NCBI GenBank assembly: GCA_003427395.1
Contig: BFEA01000670.1
Coordinates: 612,801-664,388 of the forward strand
Length of the DNA stretch: 51,588 nucleotides
Source of the DNA: Chara braunii
Lineage: Eukaryota; Streptophyta; Charophyceae; Charales; Characeae
Direction of reading: 5' to 3'
This document shows, one piece after another, positions 1 through 9,705 of the stretch (its first letter is position 1; each line of letters starts with the position of its first letter). The notes under the pieces are model-generated. The model was not told the DNA's origin. It made no database searches and saw only the letters and a list, made by a program, of their open reading frames with translations. The position numbers and the translations under genes are program-made.

Positions 1-23
1 AAAAAAAAAAAAAAAAAAAAAAA
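1..23. repeat. A-tract at window edge
   Basis: The window opens with 23 A residues. It could be the end of a poly(A) tail of an element lying outside the window, or a simple homopolymer; the flank is missing, so no target duplication can be tested. Confidence 0.6.
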
Positions 24-224
24 GAGAACAGAGAGGAAGCAAGAGACACGTCATAAGTATCTCCACGAAATGCTAGTCAATCATACTTCAGTTCAATTGC
101 ATTATGTGAACTTCAAATCACAGATTGAATGACGCTCGTCAGCCATGCAGACGTCTCAATCCATCACCAACTCCAAGCCGCAGTTCAAATGCCACACCTG
201 AACTTGAGTCCATTCACCAGTTTG

Positions 225-520
225 AATATGCAGACGGGAGGACAGACAGACCAACAGACGAACCGACGAACGGACAAACGGGCTGACCTACCGACCGACC
301 GAGTGGCCGACCGACCGACCGAGTGGCCGACCGGCCGACTGACAGAGAAACAGACAGACAGACAGACAGGCATACAGTGACAGACAGATGGACCATCCGA
401 GGGAGCACAGCCTACCCACCCACCACCCAGCCAACCGACCGACCGACAAACCAACCAACGGACCGACCGACCGACAGACTGACAGATCGACAGACAGACA
501 GAAAGAGAGAGAAACATAGA
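225..520. repeat. Degenerate GACC/GACA tetranucleotide microsatellite
   Basis: Runs of GACC and GACA units (about 230-395 and 435-505) form an impure tetranucleotide array. Open frames across it on both strands are only repeated codons and are not genes. Confidence 0.85.
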
Positions 521-1339
521 GAGACACAAGGATATAGAGAAAAGGCGAGCGAGAAACAGAGAAATATGTCTGTAAAACAAGCGTTCCCAACCAAGATCGC
601 ACAAAGAGAGAATCGCTGGGAGTAAGCAAGCACAGGTGGGCAAGATCAGTGCAAGTTTGCAATCCAGATGGTGTGTGTTGAGAGTATTCCAGATTGCATG
701 CAAGTTGGCAACAACAATGGCACACCCTGGGGTTCATTCAGATTGAATGGAAAGGTCATATGAAAGAGAGAACAACCAGAAAGTGAGGAATGTCCAAAGC
801 ATCTCGACCGAATGCATCCATTAATGCACCTTAAGGCTTCAGCAGAGGGAATGAGAAGTATCTCCTAAGTACCTCAACCGAATGCAGCCATGATCGCACC
901 CTGTGTGTGTTGCAATATAGAGAACGGGACCAGAGGAGAGACATGGACAGAAAGACACAAAGACAGGCAGGCAGAGGGACCACAAAGAGTTCCAATAACT
1001 GTGTGGGCCCACCAAAAAGTTCCAAAGGCACACTGCAGAAAGCATTTTTGAGAACCATGGTGCGGGGCCCTAGTGTGAGGTAATTGTAGAAAATAAATCT
1101 ATAGGGTAGGTAGACAGGACTCAGGGAGAGGAGTAGGAGGTAAGGAATAAGGGCAAGGAAATTGGAAGGCAGGAGATGGACAGTTAAGACAGGAAGGTCT
1201 TAAGAATGTAGATGTGGTGGGAAAGTGAGGTAGAGGGAAGGTAGAGCCTAGGCAATTACGCTGGCAATGAGTTGAGCAAATAACATGCGGCCAGAGGGGC
1301 TGGCAGGGCACTCCTCCCTCCCCCTTGTACCGTGACCTC
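521..1339. other. Unassigned intergenic sequence
   Basis: No gene, transposon terminus or RNA is recognised. A motif of the form CCGAATGCA.CCAT followed by GCACC occurs twice (about 809-831 and 879-899), suggesting an old local duplication. Confidence 0.4.
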
Positions 1340-1636
1340 TTGAACCTTATACTGCAGTGTGACTAGGTGCGGCTAGGAAGCTTCCCGACTTGCAGGACAA
1401 TCTCCAAGGGAAAGCCAAAAGGCGGGACGGGCTGGCGCTGTGGCAACCCCCCTTTGAATAGGCGGCTCAAGCCACAAGGGCAGGCTGTCTCTCTTCTCTG
1501 TCTTTCTCCCCCATTGCTTGTTTCAAATTGTATCCAAAACAGTGCTTGCCGGTGATAAGCAACCGGACCGATGCCCCCAAGAATAGACGGGGCTGGTGTT
1601 GTTGATTTCAAAAAAAAAAAAAAAAAAAAAAAAAAA
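1340..1636 (+). repeat. Possible retro-inserted sequence with A27 tail
   Basis: About 270 bases of GC-richer sequence end in 27 A residues at 1610-1636, the layout of a poly(A)-tailed retroelement. I see no tRNA A or B box, no coding frame, and no direct repeat bracketing the segment, so the A-tract may instead be a simple homopolymer. Confidence 0.25.
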
Positions 1637-1733
1637 CATTTTCCAGTAACCACCTGGGCACTGGACAAGGGTCAGACCCACTAGTACCAGCCCTAGGCAA
1701 CAACTTCCTGATGGTACCAGAATCTTGGCTTTC

Positions 1734-1793
1734 GACAATAGGTGGACGGGCAAAAAAAAAAAAAAAAAAAAAAAAAGACAATTAGGTGGATGG
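1734..1793 (+). repeat. Poly(A)-only insertion between imperfect direct repeats
   Basis: Twenty-five A residues (1752-1776) are flanked by GACAATAGGTGGACGG (1734-1749) and GACAATTAGGTGGATGG (1777-1793), which differ by one indel and one substitution. This is what a fully 5'-truncated target-primed insertion would leave: a target-site duplication around little more than the tail. Confidence 0.5.
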
Positions 1794-1884
1794 CAGCTAC
1801 CATTCCCACACGATCTTACAGCCTTCGGACCAGGTGTGGACAAATCTGAGCCGTCCTTGTACGGGAAACAACAGCCAACATATA

Positions 1885-1996
1885 TCGTCACAAACAGAAC
1901 TGCCCGGTAAACCGTAGGCAGAGAGAGAGAAGAGGACAACAAACGAGGGGCTGTGGCAAACTGTTTCGTCGGAGTTTCACCGACTCATCAGGAGGA
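1885..1996 (-). repeat. Dispersed repeat with hammerhead core, copy 1
   Basis: This repeat recurs at 16,690-16,816 and in part at 17,214-17,254. On the minus strand it holds, in order, the hammerhead-like core (1961-1991), a pyrimidine-rich link, and a stable hairpin (CTGCC...GGCAG enclosing CGG/CCG, about 1899-1920). It borders AT-rich tracts on both sides (TATAT at 1882 and (TA)n at 1996-2030). The same strand carries the Penelope-like fragment at 23.2-24.4 kb, so a Penelope-type pseudo-LTR is a reasonable but unproven source. Confidence 0.6.
1961..1991 (-). ncRNA. Hammerhead-ribozyme-like catalytic core, copy 1
   Basis: Read on the minus strand, the segments are CTGATGA (1991-1985), stem II 5' arm GTCGG (1984-1980), loop TGAAACT (1979-1973), 3' arm CCGAC (1972-1968), and GAAA (1967-1964) followed by C. 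This matches the conserved CUGANGA / stem II / GAAA strand of hammerhead ribozymes with no gap or mismatch. What I cannot define is helix I and the cleavage triplet: short stem III options exist (ACAG with a CTGT near 1892-1895, or a GTTGTC near 1932-1937), but none gives a convincing helix I. It may be a decayed or minimal form. Confidence 0.65.
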
Positions 1997-2032
1997 TATA
2001 TTATATATATATATTATATATATATAATTTTA
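1996..2032. repeat. (TA)n tract
   Basis: An AT dinucleotide tract lies directly beside hammerhead repeat copy 1. Similar tracts flank the other copies of this family. Confidence 0.85.
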
Positions 2033-2040
2033 TTTTTTTA

Positions 2041-2715
2041 CAAAAGCCCTTCGAAAGCCCACTATCTCGGTGGTGGTGAGAGAACCGCCAGGATTGAGGG
2101 GTTTTATTGAATTTACAACGCTACCAATTTCGACGCTCGCGAATTCTACAGTGGTGGAAAATGCTAGCAATTTCCATAGCACTGCAGATGGTCATATTGA
2201 GCGCAAGATCTCCATAATGGCACTACATTATAAATTGGAAGGGTAATACATGCAGCCCCGAGGGAAAGAAAGGCGCTCTGCAGTAAGAAATCCAATGGCC
2301 ATATGTCCAACAATCATTATATTACAACAAAGTTGTTTCCAAGGGACGCTGGACCCGTTTTCCAGCAGGTGTTGCTCCCCACCAATAGATGGAGCCTCCT
2401 TGGTGGTGCATGAAGTGTCTGCTCGTATCAGCACTCCTGGCATCCGCTCAGGTTGTTTAAAAAAAAAAAAAAAAACAAGCTACATCACAAAACTCCCCAA
2501 AAGATGATCTGCAGGCAGTACGTTTGCTGTGTCTTTGTGGAAAAAGTTGCCTTCACCACTGTGTCATAAATCCTAATCATGCACCTTGCCACCTACCTTA
2601 TGATCAGAAAGAAAAAAAAAGGAAAAAAAAAGGAAGAATACATAGAAAGCTGGAACAACCCAACCATACAGACACCAATTAACAGCACATCAGGCATTTA
2701 CAGAAGCCTCAATTC
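2041..2715. other. Unassigned sequence with one A-tract
   Basis: No gene is recognised. An A-tract at about 2459-2475 has no matching direct repeats around it. A purine-rich AAG/GGA stretch lies near 2608-2638. Confidence 0.4.
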
Positions 2716-2745
2716 AGAGCAGCTTAGTTTTTTTTTTTTTTTTTT

Positions 2746-2828
2746 GGCCCGATGGACCACGGGTCAGATATTAAACTGATCAGAACAGATACTACACTTG
2801 ATCTTAGCCAAAAGGCCGAGAAAGGTAT
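2746..2828 (-). pseudogene. U2 snRNA retropseudogene (3'-truncated, poly(A)-tailed)
   Basis: The minus strand begins at 2828 with ATACCTTTCTCGGCC, the plant-type U2 5' end, and continues through TTTTGGCTAAGATCAAG and the branch-point-recognition region GTGTAGTATCTGTTC into the Sm-proximal half (CAGTTTAATATCTGA). It stops after about 83 nt, in the stem-loop IIa/IIb region. U2 is normally near 190-200 nt, so the 3' half is missing. The copy runs straight into a tail of 18 A (T on the plus strand, 2728-2745) and is bracketed by near-identical 12-mers, AGAGCAGCTTAG (2716-2727) and AGAACAGCTTAG (2829-2840). An exact 5' end, truncated 3' end, poly(A) tail and target duplication together mark a retrotransposed copy and not a working U2 gene. 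It acts as a marker of LINE-type machinery. Confidence 0.92.
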
Positions 2829-2872
2829 AGAACAGCTTAGTTTGGATAGGCAGTACCATGACTTGGGGAATG

Positions 2873-2888
2873 TTTTTTTTTTTTTTTT
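2873..2888. repeat. T16 tract
   Basis: A 16-T run lies 30 bases beyond the U2 copy. No convincing direct repeats flank it, so it is recorded only as a homopolymer. Confidence 0.6.
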
Positions 2889-3441
2889 GGAAAGTCCAGG
2901 GTGTTGTAGAGGTCGGTTTCTGGACCCACGACAGGTACCTATCTACAGTCAGCAACTAATTTATGGAACCATCCTATCTTGGAGGATTTCCCTCAGACAG
3001 CCCCTACTGCAGGTTCCCCGACGATTTCCTCCTCCACCAGAGTCTGTCCACTAACACCCCTCCTACCGGGACTCTCATTTGAACAACCATTACCAAGCAG
3101 TCAATGCGACTCCAAGCAAGTGTGAAAACTTCAGAGTGCAACAGGATGGGTCAGCGCGGGCGAAACCGCGTAAGGGGTACTGGTGTAAAATAAAATACAC
3201 ACATACTATTCAAAGGAGAGACCAGGAGGGTTCCGCTGCGCACCAAGCTTTGCCGAAATGTGAGGGTGGCATTTTTGTCTTCTTTTTTGGCGTGCGCCGC
3301 CAACTATTTGGATTCAGTTGCACGAGTTGCTTGATGTTTGTGCAGAGACCCAATCACATATGTCAAGGTAGTACAACCCATCCTAACATAAATGGGAAGC
3401 ACAATGTCATTGGTGCCCTCAAGCCTCGAACCGCATATGCA
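2889..3441. other. Unassigned intergenic sequence
   Basis: Only short unconvincing frames occur here, and no RNA or transposon signature was recognised. Confidence 0.4.
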
Positions 3442-3449
3442 GTAGGTAT

Positions 3450-3830
3450 CTAGGAAGATTTTCAGGACCGGCCGGTCACCCGGGCATGATGCCCGGGGGG
3501 GTCTGACGCCCGGGATACCCAGGCATGGAGAAAAATATTTTTTTTTTAAATAATAAAAAAATGGCGGTGCGGTTTTTCCTCGCTCTCCAAAAGACGCCCA
3601 GATCCAGGCTCTTTTTTGTTTTTGAGAGTTGGCTGTCAAGGGGGGGGAAAGAGAGTATAAATGAATTTTAAGGGGCGATAGGGGTTTAAAGGGGGGTGCC
3701 TTTTTACTATGATTTGGTTATGTTTTTCTTTATCTTTAGTTACCTGAGGAATTCTGATGTGACCCTCAGCCAAAAGTTGTGTGTTGCAATTCTACACAAC
3801 ATATTTTCCTTCCAGATTTTTTTGGGAGTT

Positions 3831-3868
<38 letters not shown>

Positions 3869-3974
3869 NCNNTGGGGCTGCCCGGGCCCATGCCCGGGGG
3901 TCATGCCCCGCCGGTCACCCGGTCGCCAAACCGGGCGTGACATCGGGATCCGGACGCCCGGGATGTCTCCCTAG
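3450..3974. mobile_element. Non-autonomous DNA transposon (8-bp TSD), copy 1
   Basis: A 525-bp element begins CTAGGAAGATTTTC and ends TCTCCCTAG, and is flanked by perfect 8-bp duplications GTAGGTAT (3442-3449 and 3975-3982). Both ends carry GC-rich subterminal sequence around CCGGCCGGTCACC and GCCCGGG motifs; the centre is T/G-rich with a T-tract and four unresolved bases (3869-3872). It aligns along its length with copy 2 at 8898-9405. An 8-bp TSD with short inverted ends suits the hAT superfamily. No transposase frame is present, so it would need one in trans. Confidence 0.75.
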
Positions 3975-3982
3975 GTAGGTAT

Positions 3983-4619
3983 AATATTTAACGCGCGTGA
4001 CCTTCACTTTGTCTCACATTTATTGGTGCCACATAAGTTCACGAGCATCGAGCCCCCATTGCTCGCCAAGCTTGGGGACGAAAGCATTACATTTTTTATT
4101 TGGTTTTGGCCTGTGCCTCCACAGGTCTTCGTTTTTCTTTAGACAGGCTCAGTTGAGGACCATGGACCTCGGTTCTCTACTGCTCGGCGCTCGCATCCAC
4201 TAAAAAAGAAAAATATGACAGCCCACCTTTCCAAGTTCTAGCGGAAGATCCGTTCTCATTTTGTACATTTCTGAAGTACTGGAGCGAGGTCCCATGGCAA
4301 CATTATATTATTTACGTCCTTTACGGAACACAATTCTTTCGAGGCTGCCAATGCTCCAATATACATTTGAATATGACGTGTTGTTTTGTCCTCTCGTACA
4401 GAACCCGATTGCCTACTCATGGCACACTTTATCTCCACGATATATTTGCTGAAAAATAAACCTCCACCTCAACATTTTTCTTAGTAAATAAATGCTTGGC
4501 GGTCCTACATATTTGATAGGTGTCTCTGGTTGTCGACCCCCCTAAATTGTCCCAAGAAACGTTGACGACCTTCCAATCCAACGAGCTTACGCTATCCGCC
4601 TACGCCACATTTATAATAT
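3983..4619. other. Unassigned intergenic sequence
   Basis: Low-complexity T-rich patches occur (around 4090-4140). No coding or RNA feature is supported. Confidence 0.35.
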
Positions 4620-4621
4620 AT

Positions 4622-5164
4622 ATGGCTATCAAGTCTACGACTGTTGCATGCAAACAGCTTAAGATCATTCCCCACTCGATAAAGTTTAATATGTTCCTTC
4701 CTTTTGACGGCGTTCTCCTTGGCGTTGCTTCACCCATGGATTACCTGGACATCATAAAAGTTTTCGCACTCGTACAATTCAGCAAATGGTGGTTGCTCTT
4801 CTTGCGTGCTTCTAGTGGTACTGCAACGAGTTATTGGAATCCTCGGCTACCACCCCTACCACTGAGCTGGAATCTTGTATTGTCACCTATACCGTGGAGG
4901 TTTCTACCGGGACGAAGGCATATATCAAGGAGTCTCTCGAGCGCTAAGGAGCAAGTTGAGGGCCTATGCGTCGCACCTGATCCGTACACAGACGACGTTT
5001 TGCTGCACTTGCGAGGCAGAGGTCATATTATTATAAACTCAAGCGAAGCATTGCCAACCGATCGGTATCTAGCCGAGATACTATCTAGAGCTCGCGAGCA
5101 TCGACAACAGTGCGATGACTCGTGTAATCATTGTGCAGCTCATAATAATCGTTCCCCGCCGTAG
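4622..5164 (+). CDS. Hypothetical ORF, unrecognised
   Basis: The first ATG in the frame is at 4622 and the stop at 5162-5164, giving about 180 residues; the frame is open without ATG back to about 4520. It is one of the longest non-repeat frames in the first 20 kb. The C-terminal 50 residues look protein-like, polar and charged (DPYTDDVLLHLRGRGHIII, then ILSRAREHRQQCDD and a short Cys/His cluster CDDSCNHCAAH). I recognise no family. It could be one exon of a gene, an old transposon fragment, or chance. No clear splice context or promoter was seen. Confidence 0.25.
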   Translation: MAIKSTTVACKQLKIIPHSIKFNMFLPFDGVLLGVASPMDYLDIIKVFALVQFSKWWLLFLRASSGTATSYWNPRLPPLPLSWNLVLSPIPWRFLPGRRHISRSLSSAKEQVEGLCVAPDPYTDDVLLHLRGRGHIIINSSEALPTDRYLAEILSRAREHRQQCDDSCNHCAAHNNRSPP

Positions 5165-5940
5165 TTGTGCTACCGAAGGGTTCGCTTTTTTTAATTTGTG
5201 AAATTTCGGTTGTAGTCGTTATGTAGAATAGAAGGCATCCACATCATATCGATGACTGTCATTCAGCGTTTTTCCGTGTCTCTGATGATAGTTTTTTAAA
5301 CATAGCATCTGGATACTGTTTTTCAATATTATAATTTTCAGTTGGTCGGTTATGTAAGGTGGCACAGAGTGATAGACTCTCCTCGTAGCAAACCACCTGT
5401 CGTTGTGTTGTGGCCGATCGTCGACGATGAAATTGTGATATGCGCATGTTATAATATTCTTGATGGTGGTTCAATTGTTCTAAGTTATTTGTTACACAAC
5501 TTACACTTGCTTGAACATTGATGCTTGTTGTGCACGATGGTACGTTCTAGATTTGTGTGTTGCTCGTGAAACAGTAAAAGTTTATATTGTTGGGTAACTG
5601 TTTGCATTGTTGATTATTCGAACCTTAAACTTTACCGCGGGAAAAAAAACACAGTGGTGGTTCAAATGCATATTAGCTTCGGAAAAAATTATTTCGAATA
5701 ATGAAAATGAAACAGCATCAGTTGTATCACTTGCTCCCTCTCTCCATCTCTTTATCTATCTCTCTCCCCTTCTCACTGTATGTAAATGTATCTAAGAGCG
5801 TGACCCTTACGTCAATCACAGCGTACATAACACATACGTACGCTTTCTTACAACATAATAGAAAACGGTGTATGTATACACACATTGTATACATGCGTTA
5901 GGTTCAATATATTGATATAATTTGAAAATCGAAATATAAC
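5165..5940. other. AT-rich unassigned sequence
   Basis: Nothing recognisable beyond a short CT-rich patch (about 5731-5775). Confidence 0.4.
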
Positions 5941-6425
5941 CTAGGCTGGTCCCCGGTCACTTGGGGACGTGGTCGTCGCCCGGGGGGCAACTTGGGGGGG
6001 GGGGGGGGGGGGCCAGGCCGCATGGCCAGTTGTATCGCCGGGTTGCCCACAGCGCGACACCACCACATAGAAGAGGGGGATGGGGAGGGCGGTTCAATAT
6101 TTTTCAGAACGGGGGCACCGATTTGAAATCGGGACCAATCTGGATCGTCGATCTCAAAGACCGACGGCCCAAATTTGCCGCGATTTGAAAACGGTGAGGG
6201 CTGGAATTGTCGGCCCCCGTTCCCTCCCCCACACAACCGCTCTCCTCCCGAAGTCCGCCCATTCCCTCCCGACGTCTCCCTCCTCCTGTTACCACTTGCC
6301 CACGGCAACTCCGATGACCCCCGCCAACAGCCGCCATCGCACGTGACCCCGTTGTTGGCCGCCAGTGGCAGCCAATCGCAGTTCCCCGCCAGCGCCAATG
6401 TAAGTGAGTTAGTCCGGGGGTAGTA
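5941..6425. other. GC-rich island with G-tract
   Basis: A sharp rise in GC compared with both flanks, including about 18-20 consecutive G (5993-6012) and many CpG. It could be an island of an unrecognised promoter or a GC-rich transposon. Frames here are compositional and not supported as genes. Confidence 0.45.
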
Positions 6426-6645
6426 CCAGTTCACCGCCAGAATAATGTGAGTTCTCAGGAGAGTAAATTGTTGCGAGCATTGAACCGCAGAGTAATGCGT
6501 AGTATCTGAGGGTAATGTAGAGTAGTTCAAAACTACCAGCATTGTTTAAAGTAGGAAATGTATTCAAGAAAAGGTAGTATGGTAATCTACGGTAGCTCGT
6601 CAAATAGTACTACCAAGTAGGGTAGATGAGGGTAAGTTATCTGCA

Positions 6646-6654
6646 TTTCGTTGT

Positions 6655-6686
<32 letters not shown>

Positions 6687-6700
6687 CTTTTTTTCGTTGT
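6646..6700 (-). repeat. Poly(T) insertion between 9-bp direct repeats
   Basis: TTTCGTTGT occurs at 6646-6654 and again at 6692-6700, bracketing a T-tract with one C interruption. As at 1734-1793 and 14228-14277, it looks like a poly(A) tail inserted on the minus strand with a target duplication and almost no body. Confidence 0.45.
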
Positions 6701-7402
6701 ACGAAATGAAGATGAACTTTTTTGTTTTCGAACGGCCTTGGCGGTCCCTGTATGCCAATCTATGTCTCTGTGAGTCCGTCCTTTAAGTCCTCTTGATGAC
6801 AGTTCACGTGTTCGCGACCATTATTCATTGTTTATATATATGTTCGTCAGCCGAGGTTGGAACGCTGGAGAGTAGAGCAAGCATATGGACATGGATGAGA
6901 GAATTTATGAAAGAGGGATGCACATGCAGACAGATGACACACGCACAAGCAGGCTTTTGTAACCCAGAATCCCAAGAAAGGAATCTCGTTCACACAACGA
7001 TATGAACATTTCCAAAGCAAAAGGAACACAGAATGATAAATCATAGAAGGCAAAGACAAATAAGCTACATACCTCAAATCATTTTCAACCGAAAAGCACG
7101 TCAAATGTAGTCGTAGTACTGTAGTACAGAATAGAGAGCAATAACCCGACATCTCTATATGTCAACGTGAGCATTGCAAAATTGTCGCAAAACATGTTCA
7201 AATAGAGACTTGTTGACATAGTCAATAAGCAGAACAGCTCCTAAGATCCTGGTGTTATAGGTGGACATATCATGCAAACCCATACTGACATACTGTGAAT
7301 CTGTTGTGGTCACCATACAACCTTAATATCAGCCCGATGAATTCCGACATACCTCTCGGGCCCTCCTCTGGCCATTGCCATCCTTGGGTGAAGTAATCCA
7401 AG
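6701..7402. other. Unassigned intergenic sequence
   Basis: No supported feature; short frames only. Confidence 0.4.
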
Positions 7403-7867
7403 TCAGACGTCTATAGACTCTATACGCGCTGCAAGACGCTCGGAGGAGACCGTGACAAAGTTCGACTTCACCTTGAAATCAGCAAACTCTGTACCTTCGA
7501 CGTATTCCACCGTTTGTGCAAGCTCTTGTCGGGACAAGACGCTCGATGCTGGTACACCGACTGTTCTCACCCATGTAACACCCGTGTCGGGTGGGTACCC
7601 ATAGCGCTGTAGGAAACCTGAGCCGTCAAATGGCATGCCGTCATGGAGTCGGAGGACAAGACGCCTCCTCTCCCACCCCGGCATAGCTGACGCGTCTTGC
7701 AAAACTTCTTTTGTCGTCAGAATGTTGCAGGTCCCTGACTCCCTGCTGCTGGTGTGCTCTATCTTTGCAGGTGCTGTCACAGCGAAGGCATGTGTGTTGT
7801 TTTTTATAATGCGGCAAGTGCCTTCATATCCTGAAAATGTAGCGGAGAATTTTTTGTAAACATGCAC
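7403..7867 (-). CDS. Hypothetical ORF, 154 residues, possible exon
   Basis: The frame runs from ATG 7867 to the stop at 7403-7405. Composition is unlike the low-complexity neighbours: mixed polar and hydrophobic residues with segments such as LLTTKEVLQDASAMPGWERR (read in part), a GYPPDTGVTWVRTVGVP stretch and an EGTEFADFKVKSNFVTV stretch. I recognise no family and see no signal peptide or membrane segment. An acceptor-like TTTTCAG lies just inside the 5' end of the frame (near 7832), so the true exon may start there and the ATG may be incidental. The hypothetical ORF at 10408-10729 lies on the same strand and could belong to the same locus, but nothing joins them. Confidence 0.35.
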   Translation of the reverse strand: MHVYKKFSATFSGYEGTCRIIKNNTHAFAVTAPAKIEHTSSRESGTCNILTTKEVLQDASAMPGWERRRLVLRLHDGMPFDGSGFLQRYGYPPDTGVTWVRTVGVPASSVLSRQELAQTVEYVEGTEFADFKVKSNFVTVSSERLAARIESIDV

Positions 7868-8082
7868 AAAGCTTGTTATATGGCGGTGTTTTTTCCATCG
7901 AGGTATTATTTTGCTACATCGTACGCAGTGATGGTGAATTCAGAGAAAAAGGAGCGTGTAGAGGGTAACTTGTAGAGTCAAAAAGAAGGCATTGCTAAAA
8001 CACAGGGTACCGGCGCAACAGGAAGCTCCGCGTGACGGCGTGGGCAAAGGAAACATTTTGTGAACGACTCGAGGATGGGACT
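7868..8082. other. Unassigned intergenic sequence
   Basis: No supported feature. Confidence 0.4.
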
Positions 8083-8160
8083 GCTGGTTGGCAAGGAAGG
8101 ATAAAAGATGAACTTGTGGTTGCTGGTTGACAAGGAAGGATAAAAGATGAACTTGTGGTT
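8083..8160. repeat. 39-bp tandem duplication
   Basis: Two adjacent copies (8083-8121, 8122-8160) of a 39-bp unit beginning GCTGGTTG differ at one position. Confidence 0.85.
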
Positions 8161-8825
8161 GGCTGCAAGCCTCCGGCTAAGCAAGTCCCCAGATCTTGTC
8201 GAGTGAGGCCATACACTTCGGAAAAATAAGGACATGGGTATAGATTGTCTGAAGGCGCATCAACACGATCCTACGAGGCGAGAGATGGTAAGGTACAGAT
8301 TGGGTCATGAAAAGTAATACGTCTGCAGGCAATGAAAGACTTATCATCCAACAAGAGCAGGTGTTCGAAACTTCATTTGTGGACTTGGGTAAGTTCATCT
8401 CAAATGCAGTCATACTTAATTTGGTTAGTTCTTCAGAATCTAAATCAAGTAAGTACGCATGGACGCATTTTTATCCACCTTGTTTTTTCGGAAAACAGGG
8501 CTACAACATGGCAATCCCCACATAGCCCACTACCTAAACACGTGTCACAGTAACGTGTTGAAATGCGAAAACGGGTGAACATCGGGGTTAAAAAAAATGA
8601 ATTTGATACCGCACTGCGCGCCATGCTTTGTGGAAAATGAAATAGGCGCATACTCAGGATATGATTTCAGTAAAATACTAAAATGCGAAGTAGCAGAGTA
8701 CACGGGAATAGATGTGAGCAAAGCATGAAGAATAGTGCCATCGGACTTTTGTGCCATCAGATAGGGGTAGTGATGAAATCATGAAACACAATTTCATTTT
8801 TTTTTGTTTGTTTGTTTTGGGAAAA
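8161..8825. other. Unassigned intergenic sequence
   Basis: Only short frames; nothing recognised. Confidence 0.4.
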
Positions 8826-8828
8826 ATG

Positions 8829-8929
8829 CAAAATTATAAATATACCTAGAAAGATTTTCATGACCGGCCGGTCACCAATGCAAAATTATAAATATACCTA
8901 GAAAGATTTTCATGACCGGCCGGTCACCC
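8829..8929. repeat. 52-bp tandem duplication across a transposon junction
   Basis: A 52-bp period duplicates both the flank (CAAAATTATAAATATAC) and the first ~35 bp of the transposon end (CTAGAAAGATTTTC and CCGGCCGGTCACC). The duplication therefore followed insertion. Confidence 0.85.
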
Positions 8930-9405
8930 GGCCGTGATGCCCGGGGGGGTCCTGACACCCAGGATATCCGGCCCTGGGTAGAACGGAAAAAAAAAAGAAA
9001 AAGAAAAAAATGTCAGTGGGGGTTTTCCACGCTCTCGGAGAGGAGCCGAAATCCAGGCTCTTTTTTTTTTTTTTGAGTGTTGGCTTTAAAGGGGGGGGCA
9101 AGGCGGGTACAAATTACTTTTAAAGGGGCTAAAGGGGTTTAAATGGGGGTGCGTTGGTGTGATTCGGTTATTTTGTTTTCTATCTCCAGTTCCCTGAAGA
9201 ATTCCGATGCGACCCTCGGCCAAAAGTTGTTTGTACTGCAATTCTACACAACATATTTTCTTCCCCGATTTTTTTGGATTTCGTTTTTTTTTTTTTTTGG
9301 TGCTGGGGCAGCCCGGGACCCTGCCCGGGGGTCATGCCCGGCCGGTCACCCAGGCGTGTTTCCAGGCACAACTTGGGTGTCCGGGCGCCTGGGAAAACAG
9401 CCTAG
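8898..9405. mobile_element. Non-autonomous DNA transposon (8-bp TSD), copy 2
   Basis: A 508-bp homologue of the element at 3450-3974 in the same orientation. It begins CTAGAAAGATTTTC and ends GGAAAACAGCCTAG. The flanking octamers are AAATATAC (8890-8897) and AATTATAC (9406-9413), differing at one base, which supports an 8-bp TSD. Shared internal landmarks include CCAGGCTCTTTTTT, a GGGGGGG patch, CCAAAAGTTGT and an ACACAACATATTTTC block. No transposase is encoded. Confidence 0.75.
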
Positions 9406-9540
9406 AATTATACTGTGCTAACAAAAAGAAGACGCGCATCGTAGAGTGCAAATGGAGAAAAACGGAATAGCGAGTTTAAAAAAAAGTTGAAAACGATTGA
9501 TGATGTGGAAAAAGAACGATAAAGGTGGGGTCCCCGAAGG
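9406..9540. other. Unassigned sequence
   Basis: Short AT-rich link between the transposon and the inverted repeat that follows. Confidence 0.3.
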
Positions 9541-9705
9541 CCCATGTTGCTGATACTCTCCACAATGGAGTGCCTCATGTTACTTACTGTCTTTTGTTTT
9601 TCTTTTTGTTCTTTTGTATATATACAGAAAAAAAAAAAAAAGAGGGTCTCATGGGCCTGGCTCCATTTGCATTGTGGAGCGCATCAGTTCCGTTCCTATT
9701 TCACC
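9541..9705. repeat. Imperfect inverted repeat around T/A tracts
   Basis: CTCCACAATG near 9557-9566 and CATTGTGGAG near 9670-9679 are inverted copies within about 30-bp imperfect arms (GCTGAT... and ...CATCAG). The centre has T-rich then A-rich tracts. It could be a small MITE or fold-back; no target duplication was identified. Confidence 0.4.

Noticed and set aside
129-737. Several long open frames on both strands
   Set aside because: They are frames through a GACC/GACA microsatellite; the peptides are repeated codons.
1893-1995. Complete, active hammerhead ribozyme
   Set aside because: Helix I cannot be formed with any of the cleavage-site candidates I tried by eye, so only the core is claimed.
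2746-2828. Functional U2 snRNA gene
   Set aside because: Only the 5' 83 nt are present, ending in a poly(A) tail and flanked by target duplications.
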